64,000 bases of DNA, taken from the NCBI GenBank assembly GCA_965230795.1, contig OZ246020.1, positions 3,100,001 to 3,164,000 on the forward strand, in the 5' to 3' direction. The stretch is from PZPK01 sp965230795 (lineage in GTDB: Bacteria > Pseudomonadota > Gammaproteobacteria > Pseudomonadales > Oleiphilaceae). Under the pieces are notes generated by a model. It saw only the letters and a list, made by a program, of their open reading frames with translations, did no database searches and was not told the origin of the DNA. The first letter of the stretch is position 1, and each line of letters begins with the position of its first letter. The position numbers and the translations under genes were made by a program. Shown piece by piece: positions 44,476 to 54,115 of this stretch.

Positions 44476-45155
44476 TTTTCCGCCTCCAGCAAAGCCAAGG
44501 CTTTGCTTGCTGCGCGTTGCTCTGCCACTCGGCGACTGCTGCCTTCCGCAGTGGAGCTCACATTCATTTCGGCGATGTCACACTGGACGTAAAAGGTCTG
44601 GTTGTGAGCCTCACCTTTCACATCTGTGACAGAGTAGTCTGGAAGCGCTTTACGCATAGCCTGTAAATATTCCTGCAATCGGGTTTTCGGATCTTTTTCG
44701 GTATCGGTTAAGGTTAGATCTTCTAGACGGTCGGCATACCATTCCAGCACCACCTGGCGACAACGATCATGTGAGCTATCGAGATAGATTGCGCCAATAA
44801 TCGACTCGACAGCATCGGCCAATATGGACTCTCGTCGGAAACCTCCGCTTTTTAACTCACCGGGGCCCAGATTCAGGTGATCTCCCAGCTCAAATGCCTT
44901 GCCTATCTCTGCCAGAGTCACACCTTTTACCAGGCGGGCACGCAAACGACTGAGCTGCCCCTCTTTGGCTTTGGGAAAGCGTTGGTATAGCGCCTCTGCA
45001 ATTACAAAACTCAATATGGCATCACCCAGAAACTCCAGGCGTTCATTGTTGTCGCCGCGATAGCTTCTATGCGTCAGAGCCAGATCCAATAGTGACTCGT
45101 CGGAAAAATGATAGCCAATACGCCGTTCCAGTCGGGTGGGTTCTGTTTTCGTCAA
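44472..45155 (-). CDS. rnc: Ribonuclease III
   Basis: A 227-residue RNase III. The signature NERLEFLGDAIL (37-48) and the second acidic site (ADAVESIIGAIYLD) are present, and a dsRNA-binding domain covers about 155-225 (DPKTRLQEYLQ to the C-terminus). It processes rRNA and double-stranded RNA. It sits between the DUF4845 gene (41 bases) and era (overlap), a conserved lepB-rnc-era string. Confidence 0.96.
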   Translation of the reverse strand: MTKTEPTRLERRIGYHFSDESLLDLALTHRSYRGDNNERLEFLGDAILSFVIAEALYQRFPKAKEGQLSRLRARLVKGVTLAEIGKAFELGDHLNLGPGELKSGGFRRESILADAVESIIGAIYLDSSHDRCRQVVLEWYADRLEDLTLTDTEKDPKTRLQEYLQAMRKALPDYSVTDVKGEAHNQTFYVQCDIAEMNVSSTAEGSSRRVAEQRAASKALALLEAEK

Positions 45156-45196
45156 CTTGGGTTTTCCGGGGCTTCTTTAATAACACTCAATGCTGG

Positions 45197-45586
45197 TCAA
45201 TAGCGCTTTTCAAGACTTTTCTGAAAGCTAACGATGGCATCTACATTGCTGTACATGGGAATTCTCACCTCATAGTCGACGTCAATATAGAGCGTGTCGT
45301 CTTCCATCGTGATCTCGACATTATCTTTCATTTTGAAATCACGAACGTTATTTGTAGTCAGACGTTTTTGGAAATTACGTTCGATGTCGTTAACCGACAA
45401 TTCATCCAAGCCTCTCTCGTCTTCAAACGAATCAACAACCAGCTCAATCTGCCAGTTTTCGTAAAATGCAGGATACAGCTTGAAAGCAATGGTCAGAATG
45501 ACAGCTGCCATACCCAAAATAACAATGATACTGAGAGCAGAAGCGCCTCGCTGGGAGCGGGACGAATAGGGTTGAAAGCCTTGCAT
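45197..45586 (-). CDS. DUF4845 domain membrane protein
   Basis: A 129-residue protein with one N-terminal membrane helix (GASALSIIVILGMAAVILTIAFKL overall) and a small extracytoplasmic domain holding ELVVDSFEDERG and RDFKMKDNVEITMEDD. The DUF4845 family is usually found between lepB and rnc in Gammaproteobacteria; its function is not known to me. I chose ATG 45586 because AGGAG is 5 bases ahead; the frame is open to 45622. Confidence 0.88.
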   Translation of the reverse strand: MQGFQPYSSRSQRGASALSIIVILGMAAVILTIAFKLYPAFYENWQIELVVDSFEDERGLDELSVNDIERNFQKRLTTNNVRDFKMKDNVEITMEDDTLYIDVDYEVRIPMYSNVDAIVSFQKSLEKRY

Positions 45587-45699
45587 AGGGTCTCCTGATT
45601 GGTCATTCAGTCGCCAAAGCACAAGAATTAAACTTCGGTGCCAGAGCGTAAAAAAGATAAAAAATTACGTATCTTCTAAGACTAGTCGGCAAAAGTTGA

Positions 45700-46512
45700 T
45701 TACTCAATGCCGCCTACACGGGAGAAACTTGGGAGTGAACCGAACGATGTCCATTGCATCCAGATGGCAAAGGCTCGCCCAACCACCAGATCATCAGGAA
45801 CGTAGCCCCAGAATCGACTGTCATTGCTGTTGTCCCGATTGTCACCCATCACAAAGTAATGACCAGCAGGCACTACCCATTCACCTTCTGCCTCAAGATT
45901 GGGTCGACGTTGGTCTTCATAAAGTCGATGCTTCACACCATTCAGGTTTTCCTCAAATAACTTGAGTGGAGGCAGCGTAGCTACATGTTTTTCTTCGACC
46001 AGTTGATTATTGATATAAAGCTGTTTGTCCTGATAACTGATCCGGTCTCCCGGCACACCCACCACTCGCTTGATATAATTGGTTTTCCCGTCTTTCGGAA
46101 ACTTGAACACCATGATATCGCCGCGCTGGGGTTCACCCAATTCAAGCACTTTGGTCCCTGCCACCGGCAAGCGCAGACCATAACTAAACTTGTTAACCAG
46201 AATAAAGTCACCCACTTCCAGAGTAGGCAACATTGATCCCGAAGGAATCTGAAAAGGCTCAATCAGGAACGAGCGCAGCACCAGGACAATTGCCAAAACA
46301 GGAAAAAAGGAACGAGAGGTTTCGACGATCCATGGCTCACGCACCATCTCTCCAGATGCTTCGTCCTTTGAATCCACATCCACTGACTCGCCAGCACCAT
46401 CTTCCGGCAAGGCAGCAAGTCTTCGGGGTTTGAGAAACAGCACGTCACCGAGCCATATCAAGCCACTGGCGAAGGTGAGGACGACCAAAACGAGCGGAAA
46501 ATCTATATCCAT
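45700..46512 (-). CDS. lepB: Signal peptidase I LepB
   Basis: A 270-residue serine-lysine protease. The catalytic Ser93 lies in QIPSGSMLPTL, the general base Lys149 in YIKRVVGVPGD, and the later box GDNRDNSNDSRFWG is complete. Two N-terminal helices anchor it to the membrane (about 5-25 and 68-85). It removes signal peptides of exported proteins. It lies between lepA (41 bases) and the DUF4845 gene (113 bases). Confidence 0.96.
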   Translation of the reverse strand: MDIDFPLVLVVLTFASGLIWLGDVLFLKPRRLAALPEDGAGESVDVDSKDEASGEMVREPWIVETSRSFFPVLAIVLVLRSFLIEPFQIPSGSMLPTLEVGDFILVNKFSYGLRLPVAGTKVLELGEPQRGDIMVFKFPKDGKTNYIKRVVGVPGDRISYQDKQLYINNQLVEEKHVATLPPLKLFEENLNGVKHRLYEDQRRPNLEAEGEWVVPAGHYFVMGDNRDNSNDSRFWGYVPDDLVVGRAFAIWMQWTSFGSLPSFSRVGGIE

Positions 46513-46553
46513 GCCTGTAATCTTTCTCTAATCTTGTCTGTAGGGTTAGGCGG

Positions 46554-48353
46554 TTATTTGTCGACCTTCAAAACGGCGAGGAAGGCCTCTTGGGGAATTT
46601 CGACACTGCCTACCTGCTTCATGCGCTTTTTACCTTCTTTCTGCTTCTGCAGCAGTTTTTTCTTCCGGCTGACGTCACCGCCGTAGCACTTGGCCGTTAC
46701 GTTTTTCCTCAGAGCTTTCACGGTCTGCCGGGCGACAATCTGACCACCAATCGCAGCCTGAATAGCAACATCGAACATCTGTCTGGGGATCAGTTCTTTC
46801 ATTTTTTCCGTCAGCATCCGTCCTTTGCTGTGCGCATGATCTTTATGAATAATCAGTGCCAGGGCGTCCACTTTATCCCCATTGATCAACACATCAAGCT
46901 TAACCAGTTTGGCCGGTTCAAAGCGGACAAAGTGATAATCCAGCGAAGCGAAACCACGGCTGACGGATTTGACGCGATCAAAGAAGTCCAGAACCACCTC
47001 GGCCATGGGCATGTCATACTTCAGCGATACCTGACCACCAAGAAACTGCATATCCTTTTGTACGCCTCGCTTCTCCACACAGAGGCTGATGACATTCCCC
47101 AGATAATCCTGTGGAACCAGAATATTGGCTTCGACGATGGGTTCGCGCATTTCTTCAATGGCACCCGGATCAGGCATACGAGAAGGGTTATCAACCTTGA
47201 TCACATCACCATTGCGCAATTCGATCTCATATACAACTGTCGGCGCAGTTGTCAGCAGATCCAGGTCATACTCTCGCTCCAGCCGCTCCTGGATAATTTC
47301 CATATGCAGCATGCCGAGAAAGCCGCAACGAAAACCAAAGCCAAGGGCGTCTGAGGTTTCCGGCTCGTAATGCAGCGAGGCGTCATTCAGAGTGAGTTTT
47401 TCAAGTGCTTCGCGAAAGGCTTCGTAGTCATCGGAGCTCACTGGGAACAGTGCTGCGTATACCTGCGGCTGAACTTTCTGGAAACCAGGTAACTGGGGAA
47501 CATCCTGCGTCTTCGCGTGGGTGATGGTATCGCCCACGGGCGCACCCAGAATCTCCTTGATACCGGCAACGACAAAGCCTACTTCTCCGGCTTTCAGAAT
47601 TCCGGTTTCACGACGTTTCGGTGTAAACACTCCTACGGAGTCGACTTGCTCAATCTTAGCGGTAGACTTGATGAATACCTTGTCGCCTTTTTTCAGTGTT
47701 CCCTGCATGACACGCACGAGGGAAACCACCCCCAGATAATTGTCGAACCAGGAATCGATAATCAATGCCTGAAGATCCGCGTTGATATCCCCTTCGGGTG
47801 GCGGCACCACACGAATCAATTCTTCCAGTACCTCTTCGACGCCCATCCCGCTTTTCGCACTACAAGGAACCGCCTCACTGGCATCAATACCGATAATATC
47901 TTCTATTTCCTGCTTGACCCGATCCGGATCAGCCTGCGGCAGGTCCATTTTATTCAGTACGGGTAACACCTCGAGGCCCTGCTCGATGGCTGTATAACAA
48001 TTGGCTACTGACTGGGCTTCGACCCCTTGCCCTGCATCCACCACCAGGAGCGCCCCTTCACAGGCAGCCAGTGATCGGGACACTTCGTAAGAAAAGTCAA
48101 CGTGCCCGGGGGTATCAATAAAATTCAGTTGGTAGGTCTCGCCATCTTTGGCGGTGTAGTCGAGGGTCACACTCTGGGCCTTGATGGTGATGCCTCGCTC
48201 CCTTTCAATATCCATGGAGTCGAGTACCTGTTCCGCCATTTCGCGCTCGGTCAGGCCACCACAAACTTGAATAAAGCGGTCTGCCAGAGTCGATTTACCG
48301 TGATCAATGTGCGCGATAATGGAAAAATTGCGGATATGTTTGAGACTACTCAC
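46554..48353 (-). CDS. lepA: Elongation factor 4 (LepA), back-translocating GTPase
   Basis: A 599-residue translational GTPase. G motifs: AHIDHGKSTLADR, DTPGHVDF and NKMDLPQ. The C-terminal part has the unique LepA segment ending KKRMKQVGSVEIPQEAFLAVL. The frame is open to 48422, but homologues start just before HIRNFSIIAHIDHGKS, so I place the start at GTG 48353; no strong ribosome site is present. It lies 41 bases ahead of lepB, the usual lepA-lepB pair. Confidence 0.94.
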   Translation of the reverse strand: MSSLKHIRNFSIIAHIDHGKSTLADRFIQVCGGLTEREMAEQVLDSMDIERERGITIKAQSVTLDYTAKDGETYQLNFIDTPGHVDFSYEVSRSLAACEGALLVVDAGQGVEAQSVANCYTAIEQGLEVLPVLNKMDLPQADPDRVKQEIEDIIGIDASEAVPCSAKSGMGVEEVLEELIRVVPPPEGDINADLQALIIDSWFDNYLGVVSLVRVMQGTLKKGDKVFIKSTAKIEQVDSVGVFTPKRRETGILKAGEVGFVVAGIKEILGAPVGDTITHAKTQDVPQLPGFQKVQPQVYAALFPVSSDDYEAFREALEKLTLNDASLHYEPETSDALGFGFRCGFLGMLHMEIIQERLEREYDLDLLTTAPTVVYEIELRNGDVIKVDNPSRMPDPGAIEEMREPIVEANILVPQDYLGNVISLCVEKRGVQKDMQFLGGQVSLKYDMPMAEVVLDFFDRVKSVSRGFASLDYHFVRFEPAKLVKLDVLINGDKVDALALIIHKDHAHSKGRMLTEKMKELIPRQMFDVAIQAAIGGQIVARQTVKALRKNVTAKCYGGDVSRKKKLLQKQKEGKKRMKQVGSVEIPQEAFLAVLKVDK

Positions 48354-48468
48354 CAGATCATTACACTCAACTAAAAAATGTTGGCCAAACCCAGGCCGTC
48401 GTGCCGGGTTGGCTTGGCTCAAAGGCTGAGCATTCTAAAGTATTTGAGAGACCTTTGCGATGGATTTG

Positions 48469-49881
48469 TCATTCGACGGAGTGCTTGGCCGACTCAAAAT
48501 TCCTTAGGTATTTGGATAACAGAATCTGGCCATTGAACTCGCCTCCCAAAACCGAGATGAAGGTATACACCCCCACCAGTTTTCGATTTAAAAATACGAA
48601 TTCCTTGGGCGGAATCTTGAAGTACCGGCTAATCGCCGACTTGGCAGCACGCCGGGCGATACGGCCCGGCAAATCGCTCTCGCGCCAACGATACTCACCT
48701 TTTTCATTGAAAGCTGAAGGGGGCACATCAGACTGATCCTTCGAAAGAGGCTCCAGTACGGCGATACAGACTTTACCAAACTCCTCTAGCACCGATCTGG
48801 GCCAGGATGACTGCATAAAACGCAAAGCCACTCCACCATCAATGACTCGATCCAGGTCATTACTGTAAGCCGCAGATATCATTTGACACACCGGCCTTAT
48901 AAAACTGTCCGGATAACGCTGCACTGCACCAAAGTCCAGCAGGACAATCTGATCCTGTCCCGAAACCGGGTCAATTCGTATCCGATAATTGCCGAAGTTT
49001 GGATCCGTCTGAATCTCGTGCCACACGAAAAGCTCACTCAAAAACAGGTCCAGGGCAGCTTTGGCCAGTTGATTGCGACGCGACTGTGACAAAGCAGCGA
49101 CTTCGGAGCTCGAAATATGAACACCTTCCTCAAAGCGCGTCGCCAGAATCTGATCCGAGGAATATTCAAAATACACCTCGGGAACGATAAAGCGGCTATC
49201 CTCACGCAACAACTCGGCAAAATGGGCGGTAGTTTTGGCTTCCAGTCGGTAGTTGACCTCCCGGTGCATCATCGCCCTGACTTCCTGAAGCCAGTCATCA
49301 AATGCCGGCCCCATTGTCACCAACCGCGCCAACTTGAGAAGCTGGGCCACCGCGTCCAGATCCGAATCAACGGCCAGAGCGACTCCCGGATACTGCACCT
49401 TCAGACAAATCCACTCGCCACTGGCCCGAACCCGGGCCTTATGCACCTGGCCCAGCGACGCCGTACCAATTGGCTCCTGTTCGATGTCCAGCTCTGCAAG
49501 CTTGGCTTCTCCCAATTCCTGCAGCAAGACTTCGTGGACGATGGGCCAATCCAGAGCCTGAGTCCTGTCCTCAAGAGTATGCAGCGCTTCAGTGACCTCG
49601 ACGGGCAGAAAATGTTCACCGTATAAGGCCATTACCTGGCCAATTTTGACGACACTACCCTTGAGCTTACCCAGTTCCTCCACCAGAAACTGTGCCTGTT
49701 CAGACAGGGCCTGACGCCGCCTTTGCGCTCGATTTTCCTTGCTGCTGAAGAGGCTGGCAGTCATGTGTCCCGCCATGCGGGTTCCCGCCAGCAATCCGGC
49801 CTTGGTCAGACTCAAACGTCTTTCAAAACTACCGGTTTTGATGGCAGACAAGTTGGGAAGAGATTTACGCTTATTCGACAT
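48469..49881 (-). CDS. ABC1/UbiB-family atypical protein kinase-like ATPase
   Basis: A 470-residue soluble member of the ABC1 (ADCK/UbiB) family. The KxGQ motif is KGSVVKIGQVM, the glycine/alanine-rich loop reads PIGTASLGQVHKAR (family norm AAASIGQVH), followed by the Lys in CLKVQYPG, the HRD-like region with the metal site NFGNYRI, and LLDFGAV (DFG-like). Unlike UbiB no C-terminal membrane helices are visible. Relatives take part in ubiquinone metabolism or lipid homeostasis; here the role is unknown. It lies between lipA (45 bases) and lepA (115 bases to its GTG). Confidence 0.85.
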   Translation of the reverse strand: MSNKRKSLPNLSAIKTGSFERRLSLTKAGLLAGTRMAGHMTASLFSSKENRAQRRRQALSEQAQFLVEELGKLKGSVVKIGQVMALYGEHFLPVEVTEALHTLEDRTQALDWPIVHEVLLQELGEAKLAELDIEQEPIGTASLGQVHKARVRASGEWICLKVQYPGVALAVDSDLDAVAQLLKLARLVTMGPAFDDWLQEVRAMMHREVNYRLEAKTTAHFAELLREDSRFIVPEVYFEYSSDQILATRFEEGVHISSSEVAALSQSRRNQLAKAALDLFLSELFVWHEIQTDPNFGNYRIRIDPVSGQDQIVLLDFGAVQRYPDSFIRPVCQMISAAYSNDLDRVIDGGVALRFMQSSWPRSVLEEFGKVCIAVLEPLSKDQSDVPPSAFNEKGEYRWRESDLPGRIARRAAKSAISRYFKIPPKEFVFLNRKLVGVYTFISVLGGEFNGQILLSKYLRNFESAKHSVE

Positions 49882-49926
49882 GAATATGCTCAGACTGCCG
49901 TGAATGAATGCTCAGAATGAATTTGA

Positions 49927-50922
49927 CTAACTGACGGACTCGCCCTTCGCTTGCTTATCGGCGTGATAAGAGGAACGCACCATAGGCCCACTGGCCACAT
50001 GCTTGAAGCCCATCTTCTTACCCAGCTCCCCCAATGCATCAAACTCTTGTGGCGTTACAAAACGCTCTACCGCGAGATGATCCCTACTGGGCTGCAGATA
50101 CTGCCCCAAAGTCAGCATATCAACATTATGCGCTCGCAGATCCGCCATAACCTGCTCGACCTCTTCCAGCTCTTCACCGATACCCAGCATCAGTCCGGAT
50201 TTAGTCAACACACCGGGTGCAACAGCTTTATAATTTTTTAACAGATCCAGAGACCACTGATAATCAGATCCGGGGCGCACTTTTTTATAGAGGGACGGAA
50301 CGGTTTCCAGGTTGTGATTGAATACGTTTGGAGGTGTATCCTTGAGGATGTCGAGTGCCTTATCCATACGGCCACGAAAATCAGGAACCAGAACCTCAAT
50401 TTCTATTTCCGGCGCCCGGGCCCGTGTTTCTGCAATACACTGGGCGAAATGTTGAGCTCCACCATCCCGCAAATCATCCCGATCCACCGAGGTAATCACC
50501 ACGTAACGCAAGCCCATGTCAGCAATGGCGATGGCCAGCTCACGCGGCTCATATTCGTTCAAGGGCTTCGGTCGGCCGTGGGCCACATCGCAAAACGGAC
50601 ATCGACGGGTACAGATATCCCCCATGATCATGAACGTCGCCGTCCCACCACCGAAGCATTCGCCCAGGTTAGGACAGGACGCCTCCTCACAAACCGTATG
50701 CAGGCCGTGCTTGCGCAACTTTCCTTTAACTTCATCAATCCTGGGCGTTGCCGGCACCCTAACCCGAATCCAGTCGGGTTTACGGGGCATTTTCTCGGTA
50801 GGGATAACTTTGATAGGGATGCGGGCAACTTTTTCGGCACCGCGAAGTTTCTCGCCGGCGATTACGCGTTTGGAAGACTTGGAATCCGACTTGTTTGACT
50901 CGGATGAGGGCTTTGAATTCAT
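49927..50922 (-). CDS. lipA: Lipoyl synthase LipA
   Basis: A 331-residue radical SAM enzyme that inserts two sulfurs into octanoyl groups. Auxiliary cluster cysteines are Cys78, Cys83 and Cys89, and the SAM cluster is CTRRCPFC (Cys104, 108, 111). The C-terminal RSSYHAD serine is present. The first 60 residues are a Lys/Ser-rich extension. The ATG overlaps the lipB stop (ATGA). Confidence 0.96.
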   Translation of the reverse strand: MNSKPSSESNKSDSKSSKRVIAGEKLRGAEKVARIPIKVIPTEKMPRKPDWIRVRVPATPRIDEVKGKLRKHGLHTVCEEASCPNLGECFGGGTATFMIMGDICTRRCPFCDVAHGRPKPLNEYEPRELAIAIADMGLRYVVITSVDRDDLRDGGAQHFAQCIAETRARAPEIEIEVLVPDFRGRMDKALDILKDTPPNVFNHNLETVPSLYKKVRPGSDYQWSLDLLKNYKAVAPGVLTKSGLMLGIGEELEEVEQVMADLRAHNVDMLTLGQYLQPSRDHLAVERFVTPQEFDALGELGKKMGFKHVASGPMVRSSYHADKQAKGESVS

Positions 50923-51605
50923 ACGGACTCAGAGAACTCCATGCTAATTTCACTATATCCAAAGGATGATTGAATCGCGGCTGTTAAACGACCAGCCACT
51001 TGCTCGAGCGCTTCCGTACCCTCAAAGTCTGACAATTGTACCATTTTGAGTCCTAAATAACCGCAGGGGTTGATCCTTGAAAAAGGTTCCAGATCCATCT
51101 CTATATTGAGACTGAGACCATGAAAGGACTTGCCTTTGCGAATTCGAAGCCCCAATGAAGCGATTTTGGCTCCGTCCACATAGACTCCTGGAGCATCCTG
51201 GCGGGCCTCGGCTTGCAGGCCATAGAGCGCGAGCGTCTCAATAATGGCTCGCTCGATCCGGGATACCATTTCTCTGGGACCAATCCCGAGACGATCCAGG
51301 TCGAACATCAGATAGACTACTAGCTGTCCCGGACCATGGTAGGTAACCTGACCACCACGGTCGACTTTCACCACCGGAATATCGCCGGGCGCCAGCAGGT
51401 GCTCATCCTTTCCGGCCTGCCCCTGCGTAAACACTGCTTGATGTTGCAGGACCCAGATTTCGTCATCAGTCTCAGGCGTGCGCTCATCTGTAAAAGTCTG
51501 CATCGCTCGCCAGACTGGCTCATAGGCCTGAAGCCCATCCAGCATGCGGACAATCAGCACGGAACCTGTGACAGCAGTGGGTCGATCAGTCTCCGTTGAA
51601 GTCAC
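50919..51605 (-). CDS. lipB: Octanoyltransferase LipB
   Basis: A 228-residue enzyme that moves octanoyl from ACP to lipoyl domains. It has DRGGQVTYHGPGQLVVYLMF, Lys147 in GAKIASLG and the catalytic Cys181 in INPCGYLG. The GTG start at 51605 has GGAG 7 bases ahead. It overlaps lipA by four bases and is 11 bases after the ybeD gene. Confidence 0.96.
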   Translation of the reverse strand: MTSTETDRPTAVTGSVLIVRMLDGLQAYEPVWRAMQTFTDERTPETDDEIWVLQHQAVFTQGQAGKDEHLLAPGDIPVVKVDRGGQVTYHGPGQLVVYLMFDLDRLGIGPREMVSRIERAIIETLALYGLQAEARQDAPGVYVDGAKIASLGLRIRKGKSFHGLSLNIEMDLEPFSRINPCGYLGLKMVQLSDFEGTEALEQVAGRLTAAIQSSFGYSEISMEFSESV

Positions 51606-51616
51606 CAGCTCACTCC

Positions 51617-51892
51617 CTACAACACCATTTTTACGCGACCCGTGGCCATTAAATCCACATGCAGCGCTTTCAACTGCTGCTTGCCGGTCGCACGAATAAC
51701 AACGCGCACCGAGACAAAGGTACCGTTACGACTCGGATTCAGACGCACGGTTGATTCATCAAGATCAGGCGCATGCTGCTTCACCGTTTCGACAACCAGC
51801 GCATGAAAATCATCAGCGTTGTCGCCAATCACCTTGATCGGGTAGTCACAGGGGAACTCAATTTGTGGGGGATCCTGGGGTGTCATACGCAT
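51617..51892 (-). CDS. ybeD: YbeD-family (DUF493) protein
   Basis: A 91-residue protein of the DUF493/YbeD family, an ACT-like fold. It has QIEFPCDYPIKVIGDNADDFHALVV split into IEFPCDYPIKVIG and the RNGTFVSVRVVIRATGKQQL segment. Family members sit between dacA and lipB. Function is not firmly known. The start may be ATG 51886, which has GGAG 9 bases upstream. Confidence 0.93.
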   Translation of the reverse strand: MRMTPQDPPQIEFPCDYPIKVIGDNADDFHALVVETVKQHAPDLDESTVRLNPSRNGTFVSVRVVIRATGKQQLKALHVDLMATGRVKMVL

Positions 51893-51914
51893 TCGCTCCG
51901 CAAGACAGGGTCAA

Positions 51915-53075
51915 TCAGGAGAACAAACCAATAAAAAACAGCTTGATCATATCCCAAATACGCTTGAAGAAACCGCCCTCAGGCACATCATCCAGGGCAA
52001 CAAGTGGCGCATCGACCACCGTCTCTTCGCCCAATTTGACCATCAGACGACCAAACTCCTGACCCACTTCAACCGGTGCTTCAATGACCGGATCCAGTTG
52101 TAACTGCGCATCCAGTTCGCTCTTCTGCCCGCGGGGAATCGTTACAACAATATCATTGGCAACTCCCAGATCAAACTGGTCAAACTCACCACCCCACACT
52201 CTGCTATCGGTCAAAACCTGACCCGCCGTGTAGAGTTGATGGGTTTGATAATAGCGGAAACCATAGTTCAGCAGCTTCTGGGTTTCCCGGGCACGGGCAT
52301 CCTCGCTATTGGTCCCCATAACAACACTGATCAAGCGCATGCCATCTCTCTCGGCAGACGCAACCAGACAAAACCCTGCAGCTTCAGTATGGCCTGTTTT
52401 CAAGCCATCAACGGATTTGTCCCGCCACAACAAGCGATTTCGGTTAGGTTGACGGATATTGTTGTAAGTAAAGTACTTCTCCGCGTACAACGAATACTGC
52501 TCGGGATAATCCTTGATGATAGCCAAGGCCAATCTCGCAAGATCTCTGGCACTCGCGTAATGTCCTTCCGCCGGCAAGCCCGTTGCATTCATAAACTGGC
52601 TATTGGTCATACCCAGAAGCGTGGCCTGCTGATTCATGATGTCTGCAAAAGCCGATTCACTGCCGGCCACATATTCCGCCAGGGCAATACTGGCATCATT
52701 GCCAGACTGGATAATGACGCCTTTCAACAAGTCTTCCAGCAGTACCTTCGTGCCCTCTTTGATAAACATTTTCGAACCACCGGTTTTCCATGCTTTAACG
52801 CTCACCGGTACTTCGTCATAAAGATTAATGTTCCCGCGAGCTACCTCGTGCTCCACGATGTAAGCCGTCATCATCTTGGTCAAACTAGCCGGAGGCAAAC
52901 GCTCGTCGGCATTGTTCTCAACAATAACCTCCCCGCTATCTGCGTCCATCAATAGATAGGAACTGGCAGATACCTGAGGTGGCGATGGAATGAGTGCAGG
53001 CTGGGCAAGCGTGAGAAAGCTGATAACACTGAGAAAAACAAGCAATGTCGCGCGCTGAAAGCGTTTCATGATCAT
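51915..53075 (-). CDS. dacA: D-alanyl-D-alanine carboxypeptidase DacA (PBP5/6 type)
   Basis: A 386-residue class C low-molecular-weight PBP. A signal peptide (ATLLVFLSVISFLTLAQPA) leads to the SxxK box PPASLTK (Ser64), SGNDASIAL (SxN) and LKTGHTEAAG (KTG). The C-terminal segment RIWDMIKLFFIGLF is the amphipathic membrane anchor. It trims pentapeptide side chains in the periplasm. I chose ATG 53075, just ahead of the signal, rather than an ATG at 53141 that adds 22 odd residues. The gap of 218 bases upstream (53076-53293) shows no gene. Confidence 0.94.
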   Translation of the reverse strand: MIMKRFQRATLLVFLSVISFLTLAQPALIPSPPQVSASSYLLMDADSGEVIVENNADERLPPASLTKMMTAYIVEHEVARGNINLYDEVPVSVKAWKTGGSKMFIKEGTKVLLEDLLKGVIIQSGNDASIALAEYVAGSESAFADIMNQQATLLGMTNSQFMNATGLPAEGHYASARDLARLALAIIKDYPEQYSLYAEKYFTYNNIRQPNRNRLLWRDKSVDGLKTGHTEAAGFCLVASAERDGMRLISVVMGTNSEDARARETQKLLNYGFRYYQTHQLYTAGQVLTDSRVWGGEFDQFDLGVANDIVVTIPRGQKSELDAQLQLDPVIEAPVEVGQEFGRLMVKLGEETVVDAPLVALDDVPEGGFFKRIWDMIKLFFIGLFS

Positions 53076-53293
53076 GAAAAAACCTGATTTTTGAATACTG
53101 TCTGGAACCATTGGGAAATTTTGGGCGACCGCCTCATGCAATGCCTTTCAGATCAAGGCAGTGGCCAAATGAGCGGACGCGGCAAGTTTACCCGATTTGC
53201 CTCCGAGGCCGCCAGCGACCCCAGAGGAGAAACGACAATACTAAACGTTTGGTAACGCCCACCAACAGAATGAACACCTGGGAAGCAGATGCA

Positions 53294-54115
53294 TCAGCTT
53301 TCGCGGGCACGCACGGATCGTGAGATAACAATGGCCTGCTGATATCCCGAATCCTGAATCTGCTTCAACACCCTTTCGGCTTCCTGTTCGCTATCGATAG
53401 GACCGACCCGTACACGAAATACCGGTGGATTGCGGTCTGGCGATCGCGCAATAAAAATGGGAAACGCAGAAACCATCGTATCAAGCTGACGTTTGGTTTT
53501 CTCCGCAGCTTCCAACTGGGAAAATGCGGCAACCTGAATAAAGTTGCTTAATGTTTCCGGCATGGAATCGGCAGAGGCCGAGCGCTGGGAAGCCATATCA
53601 ATAGCTTCAACTCGCACCGGGGCGGTTCCCAAATCTGAAAACCCGAGCTTTTTCGCGGCGGCATAGGACAGATCAATAATACGCCCCTCATGGAAAGGGC
53701 CGCGATCATTCACCCTTACGATGGTGCTGCGCTGATTTTTCAGATTGGTCACGCGAACATAAGTGGGGAGAGGCAGGGTTTTATGAGCCGCGCTCATCTC
53801 GTACATATTGTAGATTTCGCCGTTCGATGTCAGCTCACCATGAAATTTGAGCCCATACCAGGAGGCAATACCTTCCTCTGAATAACCTGATGCGTTTGAC
53901 ATCACCTTATATTGCTTACCTCTGACGACATAAGGTGAAGTGTTGCCTCGAGGGCTCATGGGCTCCCAGACCGGAACCGCGTCAGGCACTGCCAGCGCAT
54001 CGAAGTCACCTGTCGGCGCCGCATCATGCTTCATACTGTAGCGAGAACTGGTACACGCCACCAGACTCAGACAAAGCAACGCCAGCAGACCAAAGCGCCC
54101 CTCCCCTTTTGTCAC
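53294..54115 (-). CDS. rlpA: Lytic transglycosylase lipoprotein RlpA
   Basis: A 273-residue lipoprotein. The lipobox is LSLVAC, so the mature N-terminus is the Cys. The double-psi beta-barrel domain holds EEGIASWYGLKFHGELTSNG, ARVTNL-like strands and DRGPFHEGRIIDLSYAAAKK; a SPOR domain with FIQVAAFSQLEAAEK covers the C-terminus. RlpA acts on naked glycan at septa. Its GTG overlaps the mltB stop by four bases. Confidence 0.94.
   Translation of the reverse strand: MTKGEGRFGLLALLCLSLVACTSSRYSMKHDAAPTGDFDALAVPDAVPVWEPMSPRGNTSPYVVRGKQYKVMSNASGYSEEGIASWYGLKFHGELTSNGEIYNMYEMSAAHKTLPLPTYVRVTNLKNQRSTIVRVNDRGPFHEGRIIDLSYAAAKKLGFSDLGTAPVRVEAIDMASQRSASADSMPETLSNFIQVAAFSQLEAAEKTKRQLDTMVSAFPIFIARSPDRNPPVFRVRVGPIDSEQEAERVLKQIQDSGYQQAIVISRSVRARES

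Noticed and set aside
45092..45598. A 168-codon plus-strand frame across rnc and the DUF4845 gene
   Set aside because: It overlaps two well-supported genes on the other strand and has no recognisable domain.
46590..47354. A 254-codon open frame on the plus strand opposite lepA
   Set aside because: It is fully antisense to a highly conserved gene, has no ribosome site or family motif, and arises from the codon bias of lepA.
49117..49626. A 169-codon plus-strand frame opposite the ABC1 gene
   Set aside because: Shadow frame without ribosome site or homology.
50314..50898. A 194-codon plus-strand frame opposite lipA
   Set aside because: Antisense shadow of lipA; the radical SAM cysteines on the other strand prove the real frame.
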